A DNA stretch of 64,000 nt, from positions 1 to 64,000 of the forward strand of contig JAGXKT010000006.1 of the NCBI GenBank assembly GCA_018335035.1, read 5' to 3'. Shown one piece after another: positions 41,387 to 49,351 of this stretch; the stretch's first letter is position 1, and the number at the start of each line of letters is the position of its first letter. This DNA is from Phycisphaerae bacterium (GTDB lineage Bacteria; Planctomycetota; Phycisphaerae; SM23-33). The notes beneath the pieces were generated by a model that saw only the letters and a list, made by a program, of their open reading frames with translations, was not told the origin of the DNA and ran no database searches. The position numbers and the translations under genes were made by a program.

Positions 41387-42028
41387 ATGACGACCCTGAC
41401 GGCTCAATCCAGCGCCCTCGACAGCAGCGTACTGGTGCTGAACAAGCACTATGCCGCGGTTCGAGTGATCCCCGCGCGCCGGGCACTGTGCATGTTGTTC
41501 AAACGGGTCGCCGAGATCGTCGCGGTCGAGGACGATAGCTGGCAGAGCTACGATTTCGAATCGTGGCAGCAACTCAGCGCCTATCGTGCTCGCTACGAGC
41601 GTCAGCACCACGAGTGGGTCCGGTGCGTGCGGTTCGAACTGGCGGTTCCGCGGATCATCCGGCTGTTGGTCTACGACCGCTTGCCCAAACGCGAGGTCAA
41701 GTTCACGCGGCGCAATATCTATGCCCGCGACCGGAACCGCTGCCAGTATTGCGGGCGTAAGCACGCCACCAGTGAGTTGAGTCTCGACCACGTCGTGCCG
41801 CGCAGCCGTGGCGGCCGGACCAGTTGGGATAACATCGTCTGCTGCTGCGTACGCTGCAACGTGCGCAAAGGCGGGCGAACGCCCCGTGAGGCCGGCATGA
41901 AGCTTATCACCCGCCCGCGAAAGCCGCGACGCTCGCCGGTAGTCACCTTGCGCCTCAGCAGCGACAAGTACCAGTCGTGGCGCCAGTTTCTCGACGCGGC
42001 CTACTGGAACGTTGAGCTGCGCGACTGA
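41387..42028 (+). CDS. HNH endonuclease
   Basis: The 213-residue protein has the HNH fold with a zinc site: C119-x2-C122, LDHVVPRSRGG (catalytic Asp134-His135), WDNIV (Asn149) and C154-x2-C157. The first 100 residues (SSVLVLNKHYAAVRVIPARRA, WVRCVRFELAVPRIIRLL) match the stand-alone HNH proteins widespread in bacteria, whose DNA target and role are unclear. It has no toxin or restriction partner nearby; the Mut7-C nuclease gene is convergent 9 bp away. Confidence 0.88.
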   Translation: MTTLTAQSSALDSSVLVLNKHYAAVRVIPARRALCMLFKRVAEIVAVEDDSWQSYDFESWQQLSAYRARYERQHHEWVRCVRFELAVPRIIRLLVYDRLPKREVKFTRRNIYARDRNRCQYCGRKHATSELSLDHVVPRSRGGRTSWDNIVCCCVRCNVRKGGRTPREAGMKLITRPRKPRRSPVVTLRLSSDKYQSWRQFLDAAYWNVELRD

Positions 42029-42037
42029 CACGGTCGC

Positions 42038-42517
42038 TCAGGGGGCGATCTCCGCCAGTTTCCGCGTGATGCGCCGCCAGTGCGTGCCGCGCCACAGCAG
42101 CTTGCCGCAGCGAGCGCATCGCCAGAAACGCTCACAACTTCGATACGTTCGCGGCGGGGCCTCGTGGATCACCGAATGCTTGGGCACCTCGTGCAGCGCG
42201 CCGCCACAGGCCATGCATCGCGGCGAGCGGATCGGCAGTTCCAGCGTCCGAAGCACGTACGCCAGCGCATCAAGCTTTCCGAGCCCGCGGGGCACATAGA
42301 GTGCCGCCACGGCGCCGTCTCGGACAACGTTCCGATCAAACAGAGGCCCGTCCGAGCTAAGGATCATGCGGCCGGTCCGGGAGGCGCGCTCGATCAGATC
42401 GGCGTCGTCGATGCCGTAGGCGAAGGCCGCGTCGTATCCCGCGGCGCGAAGCCACCGCGCCAGTCCACCGTGCATCGCGTCGCAGAAAAAGCGGGGCGTG
42501 TCATCGTCACGTGTCAC
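42038..42517 (-). CDS. Mut7-C RNase-domain protein
   Basis: The 159-residue protein has the PIN-like Mut7-C domain (FFCDAMHGGLARWLRAAGYD with Asp13, DDADLIERA, MILSSDGPLF) and a C-terminal zinc ribbon, C101-x2-C104 and C134-x2-C137. Family members are predicted RNases. I chose GTG 42517 because the minus-strand promoter (-10 at 42532-42527) starts transcription about 3 nt before it; a TTG at 42556 would lie inside the -35 box. It is therefore probably translated from a near-leaderless transcript. Confidence 0.82.
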   Translation of the reverse strand: MTRDDDTPRFFCDAMHGGLARWLRAAGYDAAFAYGIDDADLIERASRTGRMILSSDGPLFDRNVVRDGAVAALYVPRGLGKLDALAYVLRTLELPIRSPRCMACGGALHEVPKHSVIHEAPPRTYRSCERFWRCARCGKLLWRGTHWRRITRKLAEIAP

Positions 42518-42526
42518 GATCCAGGC

Positions 42527-42556
42527 ATCGTACCATTCTGCCGGCCGGTTGCGCAA
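42527..42556 (-). promoter_or_regulatory. promoter of the Mut7-C gene
   Basis: Minus-strand TTGCGC (42556-42551), an 18-bp spacer and TACGAT (42532-42527). The expected start at about 42520 is 3 nt from the GTG. Confidence 0.6.
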
Positions 42557-42586
42557 TGGGGGGCTGTTGTCCCGACGCCGGGGCCG

Positions 42587-42592
42587 TATAAT
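42587..42592 (+). promoter_or_regulatory. -10 box of the RNase HII-like gene
   Basis: A perfect TATAAT ends 8 bp before the ATG at 42601. The -35 at a 17-bp spacing is CTGTTG (42564-42569), a partial match. The start would fall at 42599, within two bases of the ATG. Confidence 0.6.
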
Positions 42593-42600
42593 CCTGACCC

Positions 42601-43572
42601 ATGGCGATGGTCGCAGGCATCGACGAGGCGGGGTATGGGCCCGTGCTGGGGCCGCTGGTCATCACGGCCGTGGCGTTCGAGGTGCCCGATGATCGGGCGG
42701 AGGCGTCGCTGTGGGACCCGCTGGGCTCAGCAGTCGCGCGCAAACGGTCCTGCCGCGACGGGCGCATCGCCATCGCCGACAGCAAGAAGCTCTACTCGCG
42801 CCGTGCGAGCAATCCGCTCGAGCATCTGGAGCGAGCGACGCTGTCCGCGACGGCGTGCCTGGCGGATACGCCGCCAGCGAGCTTCGCGGACCTTCTGAGC
42901 GTCCTGGCGCCTGCGGCGGGCGACGCGGTCGGGGCCTATCCATGGTACGCCGGGCAATCCCTGGCGTTGCCTCAGGCGATCAGCCCCACCGGGCGTGCCC
43001 TAGCAGCCAATGCGTTGGCGGCTGCCATGCGGCGTAGCGGTGTGCATCTGCGGCTGGTCCGCTGCGAGCCGGTTCTAGTCGGCGAGTTCAACCGCATGGT
43101 CGCCGCGACCGACAACAAGACGGCGACGCTTCTGAGCGTCACGGGCCGTTTGCTGGCGCAGCTCGCGCAGTCGGCGCCCGTGGGGCGCACGACGATCCAC
43201 GTCGACCGTCAGGGCGGGCGACGGCGATATCTGTCCTTTCTGCAAAACCTCTTTCCCCGCGCGGCGATGAAGATCGTCGACGAAAGCGACACCCGCAGCG
43301 TTTACCGCGTCACGAACGCTCAACGGCTCATGGAGGTGAGCTTCGCCGTCTCGGCCGATGCGGCGCAGCTGCCGACGGCCCTGGCGTCCATGGTCAGCAA
43401 GTACGTGCGCGAACTGTTCATGCAGTTGTTCAACGGCTTCTGGACGGCCCGTTCGCCGGGTCTGGCGCCAACGGCGGGCTACTATGTAGATGGGCGGCGA
43501 TTCTACGAGGCGATCGCCCCGTCGATGCGCCGGTTTGGCATCGATGACGGCCTCGTATACCGTCGCCGATAA
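42601..43572 (+). CDS. RNase HII-like protein
   Basis: The 323-residue protein opens with GIDEAGYGPVLGPLVI, the RNase HII motif with catalytic Asp8-Glu9, and continues with IADSKKLYS, a central Asp in HVDRQGGRRRY, and DAAQLPTALASMVSKYVREL. RNase HII removes ribonucleotides from DNA. This form is about 100 residues longer than standard RNase HII, with an insertion between the SKKL and HVD segments (about 75-185), so it may be a separate branch. No Shine-Dalgarno sequence precedes it; the promoter suggests a leaderless message. Confidence 0.78.
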   Translation: MAMVAGIDEAGYGPVLGPLVITAVAFEVPDDRAEASLWDPLGSAVARKRSCRDGRIAIADSKKLYSRRASNPLEHLERATLSATACLADTPPASFADLLSVLAPAAGDAVGAYPWYAGQSLALPQAISPTGRALAANALAAAMRRSGVHLRLVRCEPVLVGEFNRMVAATDNKTATLLSVTGRLLAQLAQSAPVGRTTIHVDRQGGRRRYLSFLQNLFPRAAMKIVDESDTRSVYRVTNAQRLMEVSFAVSADAAQLPTALASMVSKYVRELFMQLFNGFWTARSPGLAPTAGYYVDGRRFYEAIAPSMRRFGIDDGLVYRRR

Positions 43573-43578
43573 CGCACA

Positions 43579-44172
43579 ATGTCATACAACGCACACAACG
43601 TGCTGATGACGGTTCTGGGGCTCCTTGCGGCTGCGGTCATGCTGTGGATCGTGCTGCGGTATTTACTGCTGTTTTACCGCGCGGCGCGCCGTGGCTGGGT
43701 GGAGACAGAGTATATCCCCGTGACCGATCCGAACCCGCCGGAGCCGGTGACGGCGTCGCCGGGCGTGACGGTGTTTGCCGTCGTGGCGCTCGTGTGGGCG
43801 GTCGGACACTTGGTGGTTATTGGCGCGTGGGCGGCGACCGGTGCCGTCTGGTCGCGAACGTTCCATCACGGGCTCGTGGCATGCTACCTTGGCTGCGCCG
43901 CGCTGACGACGACGGTCGGGGCGGTGATGCTGTTGCGGCAGCGGCGATACGGGCGACGGGCGCTTGCGATGGGGCAGTTTCTGTTCGCGATGGTGTCGTA
44001 CATGGCCGTGGTCGTGGGCGTTGTGTCGTTGCAGAGCCCGCTGCTGCGTCCGGAGCACGTCGGGCCGCTCCGGCTGGCAGCACTGGCGATTGCGGGTCAC
44101 CTGGGGGTCGATACCGCCATCGGCTGGGCGGCTCAGCGGGTGGGTCGGCAGGGACAAGCCGTCGCCGTATGA
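43579..44172 (+). CDS. membrane protein with four helices, unknown function
   Basis: The 197-residue protein has hydrophobic segments at about 8-30, 63-85, 98-120 and 130-152. I recognise no family or motif. It begins 6 bp after the RNase HII-like stop codon with no clear ribosome-binding site, so it is probably coupled to that gene. Base composition matches its surroundings. Confidence 0.6.
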   Translation: MSYNAHNVLMTVLGLLAAAVMLWIVLRYLLLFYRAARRGWVETEYIPVTDPNPPEPVTASPGVTVFAVVALVWAVGHLVVIGAWAATGAVWSRTFHHGLVACYLGCAALTTTVGAVMLLRQRRYGRRALAMGQFLFAMVSYMAVVVGVVSLQSPLLRPEHVGPLRLAALAIAGHLGVDTAIGWAAQRVGRQGQAVAV

Positions 44173-44264
44173 CCCCGTACTGGCAGGTTTTGTGACCGGC
44201 TATTGAAATTTGCCCGTCGTCCAGCCGATGATAGGGACGGATCGCGGCGGAAAGGGAAGACGCC

Positions 44265-44624
44265 ATGGCCATTCAGAACTGGTCTGATGAGATCATCGTG
44301 GTGGAACTCGGAGACGATCCGCAGTTTTCCGAGGACCTGATGAATCTGCTGTCGACGCTGGAGAGTCGCTCCTGCGACGTGGTGCTGAATTTCGCGGCGG
44401 TAAGCTTCATCAACAGCTCGAACATCGCCAAGCTGCTGCGTCTGCGCAAGCAGATGATCGCCAACCAGCGCCGCCTGGTCCTCTGCGACGTCAACACCCA
44501 GGTCTGGGGGGTGTTCATGGTTACGGGACTGGACAAGATCTTCGAGTTTATCAACGACATCTCTGCGGCCCTGGCGACGGTGCAGATCGCCAACGGTGCG
44601 GACGAGGCACCAAGCGACGCCTGA
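44265..44624 (+). CDS. STAS-domain anti-sigma-factor antagonist
   Basis: The 119-residue protein is a single STAS domain with the conserved phosphorylatable Ser in SFINSSNIAKLLRL (Ser51 or Ser52) and the LVLCDVNTQVWGVFMVTGLDKIFEF closing part in two halves. Such proteins bind a kinase-type anti-sigma factor when unphosphorylated. No partner kinase or phosphatase gene lies in the window. It has GGAAAGGGAAG upstream and a terminator downstream, so it is a stand-alone unit. Confidence 0.88.
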   Translation: MAIQNWSDEIIVVELGDDPQFSEDLMNLLSTLESRSCDVVLNFAAVSFINSSNIAKLLRLRKQMIANQRRLVLCDVNTQVWGVFMVTGLDKIFEFINDISAALATVQIANGADEAPSDA

Positions 44625-44654
44625 TCGAAACGCTGTGGCGGACAACGTGTTGAT

Positions 44655-44688
44655 CGGCCCGTCGGCATCCCCGGCGGGCCGTTGCTTT
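44655..44688 (+). terminator. terminator after the STAS gene
   Basis: CGGCCCG (44655-44661) pairs with CGGGCCG (44675-44681) and is followed by TTGCTTT, a weak T-tract. Confidence 0.6.
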
Positions 44689-44711
44689 ACGCGGATCGCT
44701 CCGGGGACTTC

Positions 44712-44740
44712 TTGACGCGACCACGTCGCCCGCTGACAAT
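44712..44740 (+). promoter_or_regulatory. lnt promoter
   Basis: TTGACG (44712-44717), a 17-bp spacer and GACAAT (44735-44740). The start near 44747 gives a 38-nt leader with GGAG upstream of ATG 44785. Confidence 0.6.
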
Positions 44741-44784
44741 GCCCGCGGCGCGCGACGCGGCGCGTCGGGGCGGAGACACTCGTT

Positions 44785-46773
44785 ATGGCCGCACGCCGCC
44801 ACAAGGAAAATCCCGCGCGGGTCAAGCAGCGCGCCCAGGCGGTGATCGCTACGCCGCCGCCGGAGATATTCGAACGGCGCATTGTGCTGCGACGACGTAT
44901 CAGCGTGGTGCTGTTGTGCCTGCTGACCGTTGTCCTGCTGAGTGTCTCGTTCGCGCCGTTCAACTGGTGGCCGCTCGCGTACGTCGCGCTGGTGCCATGG
45001 ATTCTTGCCTTGGCCGGCGGCACACAACGCCGTTGGCCCGCCCTGTGGGGCTGGCTGACCGGGCTGATCTTCTGGGCGGCGAACCTCTACTGGCTGTGGT
45101 GGGTTACGCTGATCGGCTACGCGGCCACGGTGGTGTACCTTTCGGCGTACTGGTTCGTCGCGGCAGTGCTGATCCGCGCCGCCGCCCGACGCAACTGGCC
45201 GATGTGGATCGTCTTTCCAGTTGTCTGGGTTGCCCTGGAATACGCCCGCGCCCACGTCATCAGTGGCTTCCCGTGGTTTTGCCTGTCGGCGAGCCAATGG
45301 CAGCAGGTGCGGTTGATCCAGATCGCCGACGTGACCGGGCGTTACGGCGTGAGCTTCTTCGTGGCGATGGTCAACGGCGCGCTGGCCGACTTGCTGATTG
45401 CCCCGCTGTTCGTGCGGCGCAAGGTCGGCGCCGTGCTGACGCGGCAGATCGCGGCCGGGCTGGTCGCCTGCCTCGCCGTCGCCGGGGGGCTGCTGGGCTA
45501 CGGCACGTGGCGGGTCAACCAGAACACGCTGAGCGCCGGGCCGGTCGTGGGGCTGGCCCAGTGCAGCTTTCGCAGCACGCTCGCCGGCCGAGATGCGCCG
45601 CCGCATGTCATCTTACAGACATATCTGGAAACGCTCGAACGGCTCGACGGCGTCGGCTGCGACGTGGCGCTGCTGCCCGAGTCGACCATTCCATCTGCGG
45701 TGAACCTTGCCAGCCCGCGCCCCGATCCGGATACCTTGAGCGACGATCGCCTGCGCGCCACGGCTGAACTGCTCGGACTTGCCGACGCGTATGAGATTGG
45801 CGACGTCGAGCTGTTGCGTGCGTTTGTTCGGCAACGGACGCTGGAGGTGCGTCCGCAGCACGGCCCGCGCCGGACGCTTGCCCCGGACGCGACGTTGGCC
45901 GAGTGCGCCGCGGCTGTGTCGCGCACGGCCGACGAGATCGGCTGTCCCGTCATCGCCGGTGGAATGACCGCCCACTACAATGACCTGCCTCTGTACGTGG
46001 GAGACGAGTGGCATTTCCGCAATAGTGTGTTGTGCTTCGATCCGCCGCCGCACGACGGCGACCGGCAGTACGCGCTCCGTGAACGGACCTATGCGAAGAT
46101 GCATCCGGTTCCCTTCAGTGAATACGTGCCGTTTCGCGAGAGCTGGCCCGCATTCCACCGCGTCTTGCGATGGCTTGTGCCGCCGGTGATGCGCCAGGTT
46201 GCCCCGGGCGAGTCGCCGACGGTATTCTTGGTCCGCGGGCGGGACGGGCAGGATTGGCACCTCGCCCCGATTGTCTGCTACGAGGGCCTGTTCGCCCGTG
46301 TGTGCCGCCGCGCCGTCAACCACGCCCGCCACACAGGGCGAAAGGACCGCACGGTGCTGGTGAACCTGTCCAACGACGGCTGGTTCGTGTGGACGGATTC
46401 CGACGGCGTGAACCACCCCAGCACGGAGCATGCCCAGCATATGGCGGTGTACGCATTCCGGGCGATCGAAAACCGCGTTCCGGTGGTTCGCGCGGTCAAT
46501 ACGGGCATCAGCGCGGCGTTTGACCCGAACGGCCGCATGACGGCACGGGTTGCGCCGCTGGAGACGCGCGCCTTGTCCTTGAGCGGGCAGGAGCCGTCAG
46601 GCGATATTTCCGAGCCGATCCGCGGCCCGAAGCTCCTTGTAGATCAACGTGTAAGCGTGTATAGTCGCGTGGGCGATGGATTCGCCTGGGTGGTCTGCCT
46701 GGCTTCCGCGGGTCTGACCGGTTGGGTCCTCACGGGGCGAATGCGTCACCGAAAGCAAAAGGAACCGCAGTGA
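44785..46773 (+). CDS. lnt: apolipoprotein N-acyltransferase
   Basis: The inner-membrane enzyme adds the third acyl chain to lipoproteins. The 662-residue protein has about six membrane helices in the first 240 residues (LLSVSFAPFNWWPLAYVALVPW is the family start), then the nitrilase-type domain with catalytic Glu in LLPEST, Lys in YAKMHPVPFSEYVPFRE and Cys in IVCYEGLF, and a last helix at about 630-650. It is longer than the E. coli protein, with an insertion of about 60 residues after the catalytic Glu. Its TGA overlaps the GTG of the next gene. Confidence 0.93.
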   Translation: MAARRHKENPARVKQRAQAVIATPPPEIFERRIVLRRRISVVLLCLLTVVLLSVSFAPFNWWPLAYVALVPWILALAGGTQRRWPALWGWLTGLIFWAANLYWLWWVTLIGYAATVVYLSAYWFVAAVLIRAAARRNWPMWIVFPVVWVALEYARAHVISGFPWFCLSASQWQQVRLIQIADVTGRYGVSFFVAMVNGALADLLIAPLFVRRKVGAVLTRQIAAGLVACLAVAGGLLGYGTWRVNQNTLSAGPVVGLAQCSFRSTLAGRDAPPHVILQTYLETLERLDGVGCDVALLPESTIPSAVNLASPRPDPDTLSDDRLRATAELLGLADAYEIGDVELLRAFVRQRTLEVRPQHGPRRTLAPDATLAECAAAVSRTADEIGCPVIAGGMTAHYNDLPLYVGDEWHFRNSVLCFDPPPHDGDRQYALRERTYAKMHPVPFSEYVPFRESWPAFHRVLRWLVPPVMRQVAPGESPTVFLVRGRDGQDWHLAPIVCYEGLFARVCRRAVNHARHTGRKDRTVLVNLSNDGWFVWTDSDGVNHPSTEHAQHMAVYAFRAIENRVPVVRAVNTGISAAFDPNGRMTARVAPLETRALSLSGQEPSGDISEPIRGPKLLVDQRVSVYSRVGDGFAWVVCLASAGLTGWVLTGRMRHRKQKEPQ

Positions 46774-47978
46774 ACGCCACGAAACGCTGTTTGATGTGTG
46801 CATTAGCGCTTGCGGCGATAGGCGGGTGCGGCGACGTCGCGCGCCGCATGAGGTGGGCTCCCGAGCCGGACGGTGCGGCGACCGCAAACGTCATGAACGC
46901 CTGTGTGGACGCGCGAGCCACGCTACGACAGGCGGCCGAATCCGGCGATCCGCTGACGCGATGCCATGCCATTGAAGCGCTGTCCGAGGTCATCGGTGCC
47001 AAGGGCGGCAGTCTATACTTTGAGGCCTTGAGCGACGCCAGCCCGGCGGTACGCTTTGCGGCGGCGATGGCGATCGCCAAGACCCGATACGCACCGGCCA
47101 AGCCGAAATTGCTGCGTATGGCCAAGGATCCCGAAGAAGAGCCGGACAAGCGCGTGCTCTGTGCCGTGCTGTATGCGCTGCATCGGTTAGGCGACGATAC
47201 GTACACCGGCGCGCTGGGGCAGCTGCTGTTTGACCGCGACGATGCGGATGCCCGCGCCAACGCGGCGATGGTCATGGGTCGGATGCAGGACCTGACCGCC
47301 AGGGAGCCGCTGAAGACCCTGTTAGCTGACGAACAGGACGAGTCCGTGCGACTACAGGCGCGGGCGGCGCTGGCGCGGCTCGGCGACACAGAGAGCAAGG
47401 TCCGCCTGCGCGCGTACGTCAAGGGCTTCTTCCTGGACTTGCGCCTGGCGGCGATTCCTGAATTGGTGGCCGTCAACCCGCCAGGCGCCAAGGACGATCT
47501 CCGGGCGCTCGTGCGGCAGGCCAAGGCGCCCCGATTGCGCGTCGTGGCGGCCGGTGGGCTGGCCCAGCTCGGCGAGGTGAGCGAGGCGGGCTATGCGCTC
47601 GCGCGCCGCGCTATGAAACGCCCGCGCGACGTCCTTAGCGAGGTGTACGGCGGCCAGGAAATCAGCGACGTGCAGAGTCGCTCGCTTCGCGTTTTGGCGG
47701 CGATGGCACTAGGCCATATGGGTCGCCTGGATGCCTTGGGGTTGCTTCACGAGAGATTGGATGCCCCCGCCGGCGCCATCCGCGTTGCTGCGGCTATGGC
47801 GATCCTGCGCCTGGCCGACCCAGACCCGACGGTGGCGGACGCTCACGAGCCGGACGACGGGGCGGGTGACAAGCCGGATGGCGAGGCGTCGGCCGAGGAC
47901 GCGTCCGACGAGTTGCGGTCCCCCCGCACGCCTCGGCGGCGCCGCCCGCGAATTCATACCGCCGGTGCCAAGGATTGA
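46770..47978 (+). CDS. HEAT-repeat lipoprotein
   Basis: The 402-residue protein has a lipoprotein signal (ALALAAIGGC, Cys20) and then about eight HEAT/PBS-lyase-like helical repeats, for example CHAIEALSEVIG, VRFAAAMAIAKTR and VRLQARAALARLGD. These repeats form protein-binding scaffolds. The C-terminus is an acidic then arginine-rich tail. GTG 46770 overlaps the lnt stop (GTGA) and has AAAAGGA upstream, so it is coupled to lnt. A role in the envelope is likely; the partner is unknown. Confidence 0.78.
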   Translation: MNATKRCLMCALALAAIGGCGDVARRMRWAPEPDGAATANVMNACVDARATLRQAAESGDPLTRCHAIEALSEVIGAKGGSLYFEALSDASPAVRFAAAMAIAKTRYAPAKPKLLRMAKDPEEEPDKRVLCAVLYALHRLGDDTYTGALGQLLFDRDDADARANAAMVMGRMQDLTAREPLKTLLADEQDESVRLQARAALARLGDTESKVRLRAYVKGFFLDLRLAAIPELVAVNPPGAKDDLRALVRQAKAPRLRVVAAGGLAQLGEVSEAGYALARRAMKRPRDVLSEVYGGQEISDVQSRSLRVLAAMALGHMGRLDALGLLHERLDAPAGAIRVAAAMAILRLADPDPTVADAHEPDDGAGDKPDGEASAEDASDELRSPRTPRRRRPRIHTAGAKD

Positions 47979-48004
47979 TCCGTCCGGACGGATCGGAAAT
48001 TCGC

Positions 48005-48032
48005 TTGACTGGCCTGTCCGGTATTCTACAAT
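48005..48032 (+). promoter_or_regulatory. promoter of the mreB-linked operon
   Basis: TTGACT (48005-48010), a 16-bp spacer and TACAAT (48027-48032). The leader is about 120 nt and contains a GCGCC-CGAA-GGCGC hairpin (48126-48139) just before the ribosome-binding site. Confidence 0.6.
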
Positions 48033-48160
48033 CGCCAGACAGTGCGGCGTAGAGACGTACGGACTTCATTCGAATTCTCCCAGGACCCGCACCCGTGCAT
48101 GGACGCGAAACGGTGTAACGATGGAGCGCCCGAAGGCGCAATGCCGGAAGGAGATACAGG

Positions 48161-49093
48161 TTGAATATCCTCAGCAAGATTTGCATCGTGCTGCTTGTTC
48201 CGCTGACGATCGTGGCGGCCGTGGTCTTCACCCACATTGCCGTCACCGTGCCGAACTACCGGGAGAAGTGGCAGCAGTCGGATGAAGCCAACAAAGCGCT
48301 CCAGGCGCAGAACGAGCGGCTGACGAGCGAGGTGGCTTCCCTCACAAACCAGCTGACGGACGCAGAGGAAGAAGGCGCGCGCCTCGAGAACGCATTGGCG
48401 AAGCAGGGAGCCCAGGTCCGCAACGTCTGGAGCGCCATGGCCGACGGCATCGCCACGATCCAGCAGCAGCATTTTGAGGAGACGAAGCTGGCTCAGGAAA
48501 TGCTGCAAAGCGCAACCAACATCTACGACAAGCAAACGACGCGACTCAAAAACGACATCGATCAGCGCGACGCCGAGGTGGCAAAGCTCACGGAGGCCAA
48601 GGAAGGGCTCACGAAGAAGCTTCGGCAAGCCCGTGCCGATCTTGCTCGGCAAGAGCGCCGCAACGCCCTTGTGCTGGAGCAACTGGCCCACCGCGACGAG
48701 CGGATCGATTCACTCATGCGACAAATCACGGAGCTCCAAGGCCTGTTGCAGGAAGGCGGCGGGGGCGCGGGGGGCGTTGTTGAGGCCTCAGGAGCCGGTC
48801 CGACCGTTGTCGGCGGCTCCGATGCCGTCGAGTTCCTCCCGGACGTGGCCGGCGATCAGATTCGCGGAACCGTCCGGGACGTCGATGGCGACCTGGTTGG
48901 GATCAACGTCGGCAGGACGCACGGCGTCACAGAGGGCATGCGTATGGTGGTCATGCGCGGCTCGAAATTCGTGGGCTTCCTGAAGGTGGCGCACGTCAAG
49001 GCCGTCGAAGCCGCCGGCGCCGTCAGCAAGGCGCAGCGCCAGCCCGAGATCGGCGACACCGTGCTGTACCCATCGCCCGCGACGATCGACTGA
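48161..49093 (+). CDS. membrane-anchored coiled-coil protein of the mreB operon
   Basis: The 310-residue protein has one N-terminal helix (about 7-27), a long coiled coil (about 35-205) and a C-terminal beta domain (about 225-300: IRGTVRDVDGDLVGINVGRT, GMRMVVMRGSKFVGFLKVAH). This is the topology of MreC (helix, coiled coil, beta barrels), but the sequence is not recognisably MreC. The start is TTG 48161, placed 7 nt after a strong AAGGAGA; no ATG or GTG start fits. With mreB two genes on, a cell-shape role is likely (inference). Confidence 0.72.
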   Translation: MNILSKICIVLLVPLTIVAAVVFTHIAVTVPNYREKWQQSDEANKALQAQNERLTSEVASLTNQLTDAEEEGARLENALAKQGAQVRNVWSAMADGIATIQQQHFEETKLAQEMLQSATNIYDKQTTRLKNDIDQRDAEVAKLTEAKEGLTKKLRQARADLARQERRNALVLEQLAHRDERIDSLMRQITELQGLLQEGGGGAGGVVEASGAGPTVVGGSDAVEFLPDVAGDQIRGTVRDVDGDLVGINVGRTHGVTEGMRMVVMRGSKFVGFLKVAHVKAVEAAGAVSKAQRQPEIGDTVLYPSPATID

Positions 49094-49107
49094 ACCGGAG
49101 TTACCCC

Positions 49108-49320
49108 ATGACTCAGGCACCGATAGAACAACAAGCCGGTCCGGTGATCCCCGTCAAGCCGGCTCCCAATGTTTATACCGTTCTGCTGGCGATGTCCGTG
49201 CTTGCGCTGGTGATCTCGATCAGCGTGGTGCTGTGGCGCATGACAGGGCACATGCCGCAGGGGTATGAACTTCCGCTCAAGCACGTGTTCCAGCCAAGTA
49301 CCCCTCTGCCCGGACCGTGA
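49108..49320 (+). CDS. small single-helix membrane protein
   Basis: The 70-residue protein has a short Pro-rich cytoplasmic start, one helix (about 23-43, VYTVLLAMSVLALVISISVV) and a short outer tail. I recognise no family. It lies 14 bp after the coiled-coil gene and 31 bp before mreB, so all three are probably one operon. It might be a small assembly factor for the shape complex (inference). Confidence 0.65.
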   Translation: MTQAPIEQQAGPVIPVKPAPNVYTVLLAMSVLALVISISVVLWRMTGHMPQGYELPLKHVFQPSTPLPGP

Positions 49321-49351
49321 GCAAGGGGGCCAACGCGGCCGCGCTGACAAC

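Noticed and set aside
48033-48160. Possible cyclic-di-GMP-type riboswitch in the mreB-operon leader (GTAACGATGG and a GNRA-like hairpin)
   Set aside because: The paired elements and conserved core bases of the known class are not present in order; only one short hairpin is convincing.
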